From CAYXAA01 sp964462985 (GTDB lineage Bacteria; Pseudomonadota; Alphaproteobacteria; Rhizobiales; Stappiaceae), in the NCBI GenBank assembly GCA_964462985.1, contig CAYXAA010000004.1:62001-126000 (forward strand): DNA of 64,000 nucleotides, in the 5' to 3' direction. The first letter of the stretch is position 1. Every line of letters starts with the position of its first letter. The notes beneath the pieces were generated by a model, which was not told the DNA's origin, made no database searches, and saw nothing but the letters and a program-made list of their open reading frames with translations. Position numbers and translations under genes: made by a program. This document shows, one piece after another, positions 42,827-51,380 of the stretch.

Positions 42827-43606
42827 ATGAACTGGCTGAAACCCCTCGTCGCCGCTCTCGTGCTGCAGGCGGCCGCTCTCCCCCTTGTTGCCCCGACGGC
42901 CCGGGCCGAACTTGCCGACGTCAAAGCCGCTGGCGTGCTCAGGATCGGGACGGAGGGCACCTACGCGCCCTTCACATTCCATGACGCCTCCGGTGCGCTG
43001 GTCGGGTTCGACGTCGAGCTCGGCCGAGAGGTCGCCAAGCGTCTCGGCGTCAAGGTCGAGTTCCTCGAAGGCCGCTGGGACGGCCTGATCGCCGGGCTCG
43101 ACGCCAACCGGTACGACGCCGTCATCAACCAGGTCGGCATCACCGAAGAGCGCAAGGCGAAATACGACTTCTCCGAGCCCTATATCGCGTCGAAGGCAGC
43201 GCTGATCGTGCGTGAAGGCAATGACGAGATCAAAAGCTTCGCCGACCTGAAAGGCAAGAAGTCGGCGCAGTCGCTAACCAGCAACTACGCGCGGATGGCC
43301 GAAGAGGCGGGGGCCGAGCTGGTGGCGACCGAAGGTTTCGACCAGGCGATTCAGCTTGTCGTCAACCGCCGTGCCGACGCCACGATCAACGACAGCCTAT
43401 CGTTTTACGATTTCAAGACACAGCGTCCGGACGCGCCGGTGACGATCGTCGCGACGGAGGACGAGGCGAGCTATTCCGGCATCATCGTCCGCAAGGGTCA
43501 GCCGGAGCTGGTCGCCGCACTGAACAGGGCGCTGGAGGACATCAAGGCTGACGGCACTTACAAGAAGTTGTCGGAAAAGTACTTCGGCACGGACGTTTCG
43601 CAGTAG
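42827..43606 (+). CDS. Polar amino acid ABC substrate-binding protein
   Basis: A 259-residue periplasmic binding protein of the SBP_bac_3 family. The signal peptide ends at ARAE. The first lobe begins VKAAGVLRIGTEGTYAPFTFHD, with GFDVELGREVAKRLG, the family signature 1. YDAVINQVGITEERKAKYDFSEPY is the second. In the C-terminal part, the specificity segment ADATINDSLSFYDFKTQ resembles the cystine/diaminopimelate branch (TcyA/TcyJ, FliY), so cystine is a possible ligand. It heads an operon with permease and ATPase, although a 292-base gap follows. Confidence 0.88.
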   Translation: MNWLKPLVAALVLQAAALPLVAPTARAELADVKAAGVLRIGTEGTYAPFTFHDASGALVGFDVELGREVAKRLGVKVEFLEGRWDGLIAGLDANRYDAVINQVGITEERKAKYDFSEPYIASKAALIVREGNDEIKSFADLKGKKSAQSLTSNYARMAEEAGAELVATEGFDQAIQLVVNRRADATINDSLSFYDFKTQRPDAPVTIVATEDEASYSGIIVRKGQPELVAALNRALEDIKADGTYKKLSEKYFGTDVSQ

Positions 43607-43681
43607 TCTAGGGCGGAATGATTTCGGGCATGCCGGTGCTGATGGCTGCTGCGTCCTTGCGTCGTCCTCTCCTTCGTCGAC

Positions 43682-43747
43682 GCCGGCCTTGAACCGGCAG
43701 CCCGTTCTCTCGCCACGTCACCGGGTGATGGTGTCTCGGGCGTGACG
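43682..43747 (+). terminator. Hairpins between binding protein and permease
   Basis: Two small stem-loops: gccgg/ccggc at 43682-43698, and cgtcac/gtgacg at 43716-43747. They sit in the 292-base gap after the binding-protein gene. Probably attenuating or stabilising elements. No T run is present, so confidence is low. Confidence 0.3.
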
Positions 43748-43898
43748 AAGGAAGGGGCAGAAAGGAAGGATCGGGACAAACGCTGGGCCGATACGGGCAT
43801 CCGAACCGACCCGAATTGAGCCCGACACGTTTCAAGGTCCGTTGCGCGCGGGGCGGCCTCGTCAAGTCCGCCCCGTTCGCCTTTTCAGGGAGATTGCG

Positions 43899-44579
43899 GT
43901 GCCGCACTGGCTCGACCTGATGCTGTCCTCGCTGGGCCCTCTGCTTGCGGCGGGCCTGCGCTTCACCGTGCCGCTGACGCTGCTGTCGTTCACCTTCGGG
44001 CTGACACTCGGACTGGTGGCCGCGGTGGTGCGGCTGTTCGCGCCGGCCCCCTTCGCCATGGTGGTGCGGTTCTATGTCTGGGTGTTCCGCGGCACGCCGC
44101 TGCTGGTGCAGCTGTTCCTGATCTTCTACGGCCTGCCCAGCGTCGGCATCGTGCTCGACGCCTTTCCGGCGGCGTTGATCGGCTTCACGCTCAACATTGG
44201 CGCCTACACATCGGAGACGATCCGAGCCACGATCGCGTCGGTGCCGAAGGGACAGTGGGAAGCAGCCTATTCGATCGGCATGAGCTGGAGTCAGGTGATG
44301 CGCCGCACCATCCTGCCGCAGGCCGCGCGCGTTGCCGTGCCGCCGCTGTCGAACACCTTTATTGCCTTGGTGAAGGACACGTCGCTTGCGGCCGCCATCA
44401 CCGTGCCGGAGCTGTTCCAGGCGGCACAGCGCATCGTGGCGGTGACTTACGAGCCACTGATCCTCTATGTCGAGGCGGCGCTGATCTATCTGGCGATGAG
44501 CTCGGTGCTGTCAAAGCTTCAGGTGATGCTGGAGCAGCGCCTCAGCCGCTACGGCGGCTTCCTGGAGGCACGGGCATGA
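43899..44579 (+). CDS. Polar amino acid ABC transporter permease
   Basis: A 226-residue inner-membrane permease of the HisM/GlnP class, starting at a GTG (VPHWLDLMLSSLGPLLAAG) preceded by cagggagatt. The longer frame from 43842 has no family character. Membrane segments: about 10-35, 55-80, 85-110 and 185-205. The coupling loop EAAYSIGMSWSQVMRRTILPQA is in the C-terminal half, and FRGTPLLVQLFLIFYGLP is the HisM hallmark. It overlaps the ATPase start by 4 bases. Confidence 0.9.
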   Translation: MPHWLDLMLSSLGPLLAAGLRFTVPLTLLSFTFGLTLGLVAAVVRLFAPAPFAMVVRFYVWVFRGTPLLVQLFLIFYGLPSVGIVLDAFPAALIGFTLNIGAYTSETIRATIASVPKGQWEAAYSIGMSWSQVMRRTILPQAARVAVPPLSNTFIALVKDTSLAAAITVPELFQAAQRIVAVTYEPLILYVEAALIYLAMSSVLSKLQVMLEQRLSRYGGFLEARA

Positions 44580-45334
44580 TCGAGCTCGACACCATCGAGA
44601 AGCGTTTCGGCGACAATCTTGTGCTGAACGGCATCAGCCTGCGGATTCCAGAGGGCTCGGTTACGGCGCTGATCGGCCCGTCCGGCGGCGGCAAGAGCAC
44701 GCTGCTGCGCTGCATCAACCTGCTCGAGATCCCGACGTCCGGCCGGATCAAGCTCGGCGAGGAGGAACTGACGTTCGAGCCCGGCATGAAGCTCGCCTGG
44801 CGCGATATCAAGCGGTTGCGCAGCCAGACCGGCATGGTGTTCCAGAACTTCCAGCTGTTTCCGCACCGCACGGCGATCGAGAACGTGATGGAAGGCCTCG
44901 TCACTGTGCGGAAGCGAACCAAGGCAGAGGCGCGCGAACGCGGCCAGGCGCTGCTGGAGAAGGTTGGGCTCGGGCACAAGGCCGACGCCTGGCCGGCGAC
45001 GCTGTCGGGCGGACAGCAGCAACGCGTCGCCATCGCCCGCGCGCTGGCCATGGCGCCGCGCGTGCTTTTATGCGACGAGCCGACGTCGGCGCTCGACCCG
45101 GAGCTTGCCGAGGAGGTCGTGGAGGTGCTGACGAAGCTGGCGCAGGAAGGCACGACGATGGTGATCGCCACCCACGACCTGCGCCTCGCCTCGCGGATCG
45201 CCCAGCAAGTGGCGTTTCTTGATGCCGGCGTGATCGTGGAGACCGGCACTGCGCAGCAGATCTTCGCAGACCCGCAGCGCGAGCGCACCAGGCGCTTCGT
45301 GGCGACACTGCTACAGGGTGTCACCGGCGGCTGA
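44576..45334 (+). CDS. Polar amino acid ABC transporter ATPase
   Basis: A 252-residue ATPase of the GlnQ/TcyN type. Walker A GPSGGGKST, signature LSGGQQQRVAIARAL, Walker B VLLCDEPTSALDPEL. The start overlaps the permease stop (ATGA). Short LEIPTSGRIKLGEEELTFEPG between Walker A and Q-loop is a small insertion. It completes a minimal binding protein/permease/ATPase importer; a single permease gene implies a homodimeric channel. Confidence 0.93.
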   Translation: MIELDTIEKRFGDNLVLNGISLRIPEGSVTALIGPSGGGKSTLLRCINLLEIPTSGRIKLGEEELTFEPGMKLAWRDIKRLRSQTGMVFQNFQLFPHRTAIENVMEGLVTVRKRTKAEARERGQALLEKVGLGHKADAWPATLSGGQQQRVAIARALAMAPRVLLCDEPTSALDPELAEEVVEVLTKLAQEGTTMVIATHDLRLASRIAQQVAFLDAGVIVETGTAQQIFADPQRERTRRFVATLLQGVTGG

Positions 45335-45371
45335 GCGAAGGCGCAGCCTGCGCGGACCCAGAAGTTAGGGT

Positions 45372-45395
45372 GGCGGGATCGTCTCCGATCCCGCC
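45372..45395. terminator. Strong hairpin between convergent operons
   Basis: ggcgggatcg (45372-45381) and cgatcccgcc (45386-45395) form a perfect 10-base stem with a 4-base loop, 38 bases after the amino acid ATPase stop and 30 bases before the convergent glutathione transferase stop. There is no T run on either side. Likely a bidirectional terminator. Confidence 0.55.
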
Positions 45396-45425
45396 TCACA
45401 ACCCGCAAGAGCGGCGGCTGGAGCC

Positions 45426-46304
45426 CTATTCCGCAGCCGGCTTGAGTTTGTCCTGGGTCTTTGTATCGAAGTCCGAAGCATCGTGGCGCTCGTGAAGCTG
45501 CTCGGACAGTTCGCCGTGCAGCCTGTTGACGATGCGTCCACGCTTCACCGCCGGCCGCGCGAAGATCTCGTCCGCCCAGCGATTGACATGCGCGTATTCC
45601 TGGACATTCAGGAACTCAGCCGCGTCATAGGTCCAACCCTTGACCAGGCCGCCGTACCAGGGCCAGACCGCCATGTCGGCAATGGTATACTCGTCGCCGG
45701 CGAGGAACGCGTTGTCGGCAAGGCGCTTGTCAAGCACGTCGAGTTGGCGCTTGGTCTCCATGGCGAAGCGGTCGATCGCATATTCGATCTTCACCGGTGC
45801 ATAGCGATAGAAGTGGCCGAAGCCACCACCGAGATAGGGCGCGCTGCCCATCTGCCAGAACAGCCAGTTCAGCGCCTCGGTGCGTTTGGCCCGGTCCTGG
45901 GGCAGGAAGGCGCCGAATTTCTCGGCGAGATAAAGCAGAATGGAACCGGATTCGAACACACGGATCGGATCGGGTCCGCTGCGATCGACCAGCGCCGGGA
46001 TCTTAGAGTTGGGGTTGATCGCGACGAAGCCGCTGGAGAACTGCTCACCATCGCCGATCCTGATCGGCCAGGCGTCGTATTCCGCGCCCGTATGGCCGGC
46101 TGCGAGCAGCTCTTCGAGCATGATCGTCACCTTCTGGCCGTTCGGCGTCGCCAGTGAGTAGAGCTGAAGCGGGTGGCGGCCGACCGGCAGATCCTTATCG
46201 TGGGTCGGGCCGGAGATCGGACGGTTGATGTTGGCGAACTCGCCGCCGTTCTCCTTGTTCCAGGTCCAAACCTTCGGGGGCGTATATTCGGACGTACCGC
46301 TCAT
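45426..46304 (-). CDS. yghU: YghU-like glutathione S-transferase
   Basis: A 292-residue GST-family protein close to YghU, a glutathione-dependent disulfide reductase that binds two glutathiones and lacks the usual catalytic Tyr/Cys. It begins MSGTSEYTPPKVWTWNKENGG and has LPVGRHPLQLYSLATPNGQKVTIML, the YghU-type thioredoxin-fold entry with asparagine in the active loop. SKIPALVD and VFESGSILLYLAEK are the cis-proline and glutathione-contact segments. The C-terminal helical domain contains YTIADMAVWPWYGG. The start at 46304 (not 46391) has ggag ten bases upstream. Confidence 0.88.
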   Translation of the reverse strand: MSGTSEYTPPKVWTWNKENGGEFANINRPISGPTHDKDLPVGRHPLQLYSLATPNGQKVTIMLEELLAAGHTGAEYDAWPIRIGDGEQFSSGFVAINPNSKIPALVDRSGPDPIRVFESGSILLYLAEKFGAFLPQDRAKRTEALNWLFWQMGSAPYLGGGFGHFYRYAPVKIEYAIDRFAMETKRQLDVLDKRLADNAFLAGDEYTIADMAVWPWYGGLVKGWTYDAAEFLNVQEYAHVNRWADEIFARPAVKRGRIVNRLHGELSEQLHERHDASDFDTKTQDKLKPAAE

Positions 46305-46703
46305 CGAAATGCTCCGTGGCGTGATTGGGATCTGCGGCGGGCCCGCCGCAGAAGGGATGTGACGAAAGACATATCGGTCCTGGCGCCGCAATCAAGGGGT
46401 GCGGCGGCAGTGAGGCGCTAGCGGTCATTCGCGACACCCGGCGGTTCTGACGACCTCGGCGGTCTCTAGCCTTAAACCGGCGGCGCCGGCTCAATCGGAG
46501 ACTACGACAGCACTACTGACGAATGCGCCGCAGCATGCTGTGCTGGATTAATCTTCTTCCATTAAGGCCAATTTTGAAGAAGTTTTTCATCTCCCGGGCC
46601 AATTTCCGCAAGAAAAAAACGGAATGTCCCCTCAACCCGGCACATATGTTCTTCGCAGAGGTCGATGCAGTCGGGAGCACCTGACCTGCAGGAGGAGAAC
46701 ACG
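46305..46703. other. Divergent gap before leucine dehydrogenase
   Basis: 399 bases separate the divergent transferase and dehydrogenase genes. The half nearest the dehydrogenase is strikingly AT-rich, unlike the rest of the window. It contains cttcttc (46553-46559) and its complement gaagaag (46576-46582) followed by five Ts, a weak leader hairpin. Otherwise nothing is recognisable. Confidence 0.4.
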
Positions 46704-47816
46704 ATGAACGCACTGCTAAAGAGGATTCACGAACCAATCCGCGATCGACTCCAGGACCACGGCACGCCGACCGGCGCTGCCGTATTCGACCACCCGGAGT
46801 TTTCCGGCCACGAGGACGTGGTATTCGGTCATGATCCGGCCAGCGGCCTCTTCTGCATCATCGCGATCCACGACACGCGCCTCGGTCCGGCGCTCGGCGG
46901 TTGCCGGATGTGGCACTATGCCAACCCGGACGAGGCGCTTACCGACGTGCTGCGGCTGTCGAAAGGCATGACCTACAAGAACGCCCTTGCCGGCCTGTCT
47001 CTTGGCGGCGGCAAGGCGGTGATCCTCGGCAATTCCAGGGAAGACAAGACCACAGCGCTGCTGGAGGCGTTCGGCCGCAAGGTCGAGGGACTCGGCGGCC
47101 GTTATATTACGGCCGAGGACGTTGGCATCTCCCCGGATGACATGGAAATCGTCGCCCGGTGCACCCGGCATGCTCTCGGAACCAGAGCGACTGGGCTGGG
47201 CGACCCCTCTCCCTATACCGCACTCGGCGTCTTTGTCGGCATCAAGGCGGCGTTGAAGCATGCCACCGGCTCCGATGCGCTGGCGGGCCGCACCATTGCC
47301 GTCCAGGGCCTCGGCCATGTCGGCTATGCCGTGGCCCGCCACTGTGCGGAGGCCGGGGGGAAGCTGATCGTGGCCGACATCGACCAGGCGGCAGTCAGGC
47401 GTGCCATCGAGGAATTCGGCGCCGTAGCCGTTGCAGCCGACGAGATTCATGCCGCTACGGCCGACGTGTTCTCGCCATGTGCGCTCGGCGCGGTGCTGAA
47501 CGAACGGACCATCCCCGAACTCGGGGCGCAGATCGTGGCGGGCGCAGCGAACAACCAGCTCGCCGAACCACGCCACGGCATGCTCCTCAAGGAGCGCGGC
47601 GTGCTCTATGCGCCGGACTACGCCATCAACGCCGGCGGCGTGATCTCTGTCGCGCTTGCCAAACCCGGCGCAGGCGACGCGCTGGTTACGGACAAGGTCC
47701 TCGCGATCGGCGCGACACTCACCCACATTTTCCAGCGCGCGGCGGCGTTCGACCTGCCCACGCAGGCAGTTGCCGATCAAATTGCGGAAGAACGGCTGGC
47801 GAAGGCGAGGCGCTGA
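46704..47816 (+). CDS. Leucine/valine-type amino acid dehydrogenase
   Basis: A 370-residue NAD-dependent dehydrogenase of the Glu/Leu/Phe/Val family, closest to leucine dehydrogenase, which deaminates branched-chain amino acids to 2-oxo acids. The substrate domain has LGPALGGCRMWHY, SKGMTYKNALAGLSLGGGKAVI with the catalytic lysines, and YITAEDVGISPDDM. The NAD domain has AVQGLGHVGYAVARHCAE and IVADID. The start was chosen for the strong aggaggag seven bases upstream. Phenylalanine or valine specificity is possible. Confidence 0.88.
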   Translation: MNALLKRIHEPIRDRLQDHGTPTGAAVFDHPEFSGHEDVVFGHDPASGLFCIIAIHDTRLGPALGGCRMWHYANPDEALTDVLRLSKGMTYKNALAGLSLGGGKAVILGNSREDKTTALLEAFGRKVEGLGGRYITAEDVGISPDDMEIVARCTRHALGTRATGLGDPSPYTALGVFVGIKAALKHATGSDALAGRTIAVQGLGHVGYAVARHCAEAGGKLIVADIDQAAVRRAIEEFGAVAVAADEIHAATADVFSPCALGAVLNERTIPELGAQIVAGAANNQLAEPRHGMLLKERGVLYAPDYAINAGGVISVALAKPGAGDALVTDKVLAIGATLTHIFQRAAAFDLPTQAVADQIAEERLAKARR

Positions 47817-48051
47817 GAAACGCCAGATCGCGCCGCCGCTTCGACGAAAAAGCCTGAATGAAATCAGTCGGCGTCACTCGGCCGCCACCGCTGGCAACGC
47901 GGCCACGGAGGGCGCCGGCAAACAGCCCTGCCGTGCAGTCACCAACTATGGGTTAATGCTTTTGCGGGAATTCACAATGTGACATTTGGCGTTCCCTGCA
48001 GTTTTATGACAGATTACCCCCGGCAGAACAAAGAGTCGGGCTCTGAATATT

Positions 48052-49842
48052 ATGTCGCCATCTACGCCATCCCCAGCGTTAGCCGTCGATCTCGCGGCGT
48101 CGTTCGGACAACTTGGCGTTGCCGTGCTCCATGCTGACGCGGAAGGCGTAATCACCTATCTCAACACCGAGGCGGAGTACCTGTTCGGCTTCGCGGCTGA
48201 CGATCTCAGGGGCACGACGCTTCAGCTTCTGGTCAGCGCGGCTGTGGACGGGGCGGCACTGACAGCAGGCGAAGGCCGCCTGCGCTTCCGCCGTCGGAGC
48301 GGCGACACCTTCATCGCCGAGACGACGCGTATTGCTCTCGCCGGTGCCGATGGCCACTCGGTCGGTACATTGATGTTGGTCCGCGATGTTACCGGGCAGC
48401 TTCCCCTGGAGCACGAGCTCGCCGATACCTATCGCAACATCAGGATCCTGACCGACAGCCTGCCCTGTGCGATTGCCGAGCTGGATCTACACGGACGGTG
48501 TGTCTTCATAAACGAGCTCGGCGCGACCTGGTACGGCACGACACCGGAACGGCTGCGCGGCATCCGGATCCGCGAAATGCTTGACAGGGAGACCCGGTCG
48601 ATGATCCGGCCGCTCGCCGAAGCCGCGATCGCCGGACGGCCCCAGCACTACGAGCGACAGATCACCTATCCCGACGGCGTCCGGCGCGACGTTTCTGTCG
48701 ACTACGTGCCAAAACACAACGACAAGGGCGAGATCGCCGGCATGGTGGTGTTTTCGTTCGACGTGTCGGCACGCAAGAACGTTGAGCGAACGCTCGACCG
48801 GCTCTACACCATCACGTCCAGCCGCCAGATCGACAGCACCCAGAAGATCAAGCTCATCCTCGAGCTGGGCTGCAGTCACTTCAAGCTGCCGCATGGCGTG
48901 GTTGCCCGGATAACGGGAGAGACCTGCGAACTCCGCTATGTCCAGAGCCGGGACGAGGCATTGGCGGCCGGGACGGTGATGCCGATCGCGGAGTCCTATT
49001 GCGCGCATATGGACGGCAGTGACGAGCCGATGGCGATCGACCACGTCTCCCGCTCCGGGCTGAACGGGGCGGCCTGTCATCTCAAGTTCGGCTTTGAAGT
49101 CTATATCGGCGCGCCGATCCTGGTGGACGGCGAGCACTTCGGCACGATCAATTTCGCCGGGCCGGAGCCCCGCGAAACCCCGTTCGATCGCTCCGACCGT
49201 GAGATCATCCGGCAGTTCGCGGATTGGATCGGAAACGAGATCGCCCGCGAGCGCGACCTCCAGGAACTCAGAACAGCCAAGGCGGAGCTGGAGCGTCTGG
49301 CAAGCGTCGACGCCCTCACCGGGATCTCCAACCGCAGGGCCTTCTTCGAGCAGGCGAATGTCGCCTTCTATAGGGCCCAAACCGAACGCAGGCCGCTGAG
49401 CCTGCTGATGCTCGACCTCGACCGATTCAAGTCTATCAACGACACCTACGGCCACAGCATCGGCGACGCCGTGCTGCGTCAGGTCGCGGCCTCGGCCTCA
49501 CAGGCACTCGGACGAACCGGCGTGTTTGGCCGGCTGGGTGGCGAGGAATTCGCGATCGTTCTCGCCGACACTGACAAGGAACACGCTTTCGAGATCGCCG
49601 AACGAATCCGCTGCCGAATCCATGCGGAATGCGGCATCGAAGGCGGGCCCGAGGAGGTCACGATCTGCATCGGGCTGGCCACCGCTCTCGGCAGCGACAT
49701 CAGCATCGACGCGGTGCTGCAGCGCGCGGATCGGGCGCTCTACACCGCCAAGAAGCTCGGCCGCAACAGAACCTGCGTCAGCACCGACGTGGGTTTGGAA
49801 GAGGACGCCCTACTGCCACGACGCGAGACGGGCACGGGCTGA
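48052..49842 (+). CDS. Diguanylate cyclase with PAS-PAS-GAF
   Basis: A 596-residue soluble signalling protein. PAS 1 (about 15-125, LHADAEGVITYLNTEAEYLFGF), PAS 2 (about 130-245, DLHGRCVFINELGATWYG), GAF (about 260-405, SHFKLPHGVVARITGETC with SYCAHM), GGDEF (about 420-585). The active site is GGEEF at 496-500, and DLDRFKSINDTYGHSIGD matches substrate and metal binding, so it should make cyclic di-GMP. The inhibitory RxxD site nine residues before GGEEF is not conserved. No strong ribosome site precedes the ATG. The gene is monocistronic and converges with a LysR gene. Confidence 0.9.
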   Translation: MSPSTPSPALAVDLAASFGQLGVAVLHADAEGVITYLNTEAEYLFGFAADDLRGTTLQLLVSAAVDGAALTAGEGRLRFRRRSGDTFIAETTRIALAGADGHSVGTLMLVRDVTGQLPLEHELADTYRNIRILTDSLPCAIAELDLHGRCVFINELGATWYGTTPERLRGIRIREMLDRETRSMIRPLAEAAIAGRPQHYERQITYPDGVRRDVSVDYVPKHNDKGEIAGMVVFSFDVSARKNVERTLDRLYTITSSRQIDSTQKIKLILELGCSHFKLPHGVVARITGETCELRYVQSRDEALAAGTVMPIAESYCAHMDGSDEPMAIDHVSRSGLNGAACHLKFGFEVYIGAPILVDGEHFGTINFAGPEPRETPFDRSDREIIRQFADWIGNEIARERDLQELRTAKAELERLASVDALTGISNRRAFFEQANVAFYRAQTERRPLSLLMLDLDRFKSINDTYGHSIGDAVLRQVAASASQALGRTGVFGRLGGEEFAIVLADTDKEHAFEIAERIRCRIHAECGIEGGPEEVTICIGLATALGSDISIDAVLQRADRALYTAKKLGRNRTCVSTDVGLEEDALLPRRETGTG

Positions 49843-49851
49843 GTGAGTTCC

Positions 49852-50760
49852 TCAGCAGGGCTCGCCGTTCTTGCGCGCCGTCACGAACCAGTCTGCCATA
49901 AAGTCGACGAAGGCCCGGACCTTGCCGGAAAGGTGACGTCGGTGCGGGTAGACGGCATAGATGCCCATGTCATTCGGCGCGAACTCGCGGAGTACCTCCA
50001 CCAGCCGGCCATCGGCGATGTCGCTGTAAACGAAACCCTCTGGCGTACGCAGGAAACCCAGGTGGCGCAGCACCGCCTCGCGGCTTGCCTTGGCACTGTT
50101 GGTTTCAACGCGGCCCTTGACCGGAACGGAGACCCGGCTGCCGTCGACCTGAAACACCCAATTGGCGCGATAGCGGTAGTTGGTGTCGATGATGCAGGGC
50201 AGTGTCGTCAGATCCTGCGGGCGCCGCGGCGTCCCGTAGCGTTCGATTGCCTCCGGCGTGGCGCAGACGATGCCGCGAAACGGCGCGAGCTTGCGGGCAA
50301 TCAGGGCCGAATCGGGCATCTCGGCGACGCGGATGGCTACATCGAACCCCTCCTCGACCAGGTCGACGAAGCGATCCTCCAGCCTGAGATCGATTGAAAT
50401 CTCGGGTTCGGCAACCAGGAAGTCCATGATGGCGCGATTGAGCCACTCGTCACCCATGGATCGCGGCGCACTGATGCGCAGCAGCCCGCGCGCTTCCTGG
50501 TGGGTGTTCTGCACGCTGTCGCGCAGGTCGTCGATGCGCTGGAGGATCTCTGCGGCCTCCTTGTAGAAGGACTGGCCGACCTCAGTCACCGAAAGCTGGC
50601 GGGTGGTGCGGTTGAGCAGGCGCACGCCGAGCTCGTCCTCAAGCTCGCCGACGTATTTTGAGACGAGCGCCTTGGATCGTCCCATCTCCCGCGCCGCCGC
50701 GGAAAAGCCGCCGGACTCAACGACCTTGAGAAAACAACGCATCCGCACCAGCGTGTCCAT
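49852..50760 (-). CDS. LysR-family transcriptional regulator
   Basis: A 302-residue LysR protein. HTH at about 1-60 (MRCFLKVVESGGFSAAA, KALVSKYVGELEDELGVRLLNRTTR), then an effector domain starting LLRISAPRSMGDEWL. It is of the CrgA/DsdC-like branch with VYPHRRHLSGKVRAFVDFMADW near the end. The C-terminus is normal length. The HTH reads SKALVSKYV in place of the common SQPAVSxxI. It converges with the cyclase gene; targets are unknown since the adjacent upstream gene is 65 bases away and leftward. Confidence 0.9.
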   Translation of the reverse strand: MDTLVRMRCFLKVVESGGFSAAAREMGRSKALVSKYVGELEDELGVRLLNRTTRQLSVTEVGQSFYKEAAEILQRIDDLRDSVQNTHQEARGLLRISAPRSMGDEWLNRAIMDFLVAEPEISIDLRLEDRFVDLVEEGFDVAIRVAEMPDSALIARKLAPFRGIVCATPEAIERYGTPRRPQDLTTLPCIIDTNYRYRANWVFQVDGSRVSVPVKGRVETNSAKASREAVLRHLGFLRTPEGFVYSDIADGRLVEVLREFAPNDMGIYAVYPHRRHLSGKVRAFVDFMADWFVTARKNGEPC

Positions 50761-50824
50761 TCGCGCTCCCTGCTCCTGCGATGTTGCGGAAGCTTAAACC
50801 ATCTTGCGGCTTAGGGCAGGCATC

Positions 50825-51334
50825 TCAGGCGTGATGATCCACACGACGGCGGCGGCGCAGCCGCCGTCCTGCGCGGCCAATGGCGCCGGCGCCGAGGAGG
50901 CCAAGCAGGGCCCCTGCAAGCGCCGACAGCGCACCTTCACCGGTGACTGGCACCGCTGGCTCGAAATCGTCCGCGGTGGCCCGGGCAATCTGCGGGTCGA
51001 GATCCGACAGCATCACGACCATCCGCAGCAGAGGGCCGGCACCCTCGAACGCGGTGCGCTGTGCCTTGAGCCGACCGAGGCGCGCCATGGTCGCCTGCAT
51101 CCGGTCACCCTGACTGCGGGTCAGCGCATCGTCGGCGGTCTGCAGCCGCTCGACCGCCTGTTCGCCGGTGAGACCGAACCGGGCGGCGTCGGCCTGAAAG
51201 CCGTCCACCACCTCGCCGAGGGCATCGATTGCACCGCCGAGGCGCTGGCGGTACTGCTGCGAGAATTCCGGCAGCTGCGAGGTCGTCGCCCCGGACACCA
51301 GGGCCACCGCCAGTACGACCACGCGTCCGATCAT
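50825..51334 (-). CDS. DUF2937 family membrane-associated protein
   Basis: A 169-residue protein of the DUF2937 family. An N-terminal hydrophobic segment MIGRVVVLAVALVSGAT is followed by the family motif QLPEFSQQYRQRLGGAIDALGEVVDGFQADAARFGL. A long helical region then leads to a second membrane segment near the C-terminus (GALSALAGALLGLLGAGAIG). The tail is very basic. The start at 51334 follows ggagggat; a longer frame to 51508 is rejected. Function is unknown. It is the last gene of a leftward set with a CobW GTPase and WD40 protein. Confidence 0.75.
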   Translation of the reverse strand: MIGRVVVLAVALVSGATTSQLPEFSQQYRQRLGGAIDALGEVVDGFQADAARFGLTGEQAVERLQTADDALTRSQGDRMQATMARLGRLKAQRTAFEGAGPLLRMVVMLSDLDPQIARATADDFEPAVPVTGEGALSALAGALLGLLGAGAIGRAGRRLRRRRRVDHHA

Positions 51335-51380
51335 CCGATCCCTCCGCCCGAGTGGTGTTTGCCGCCCCCCAACTTGCTGC

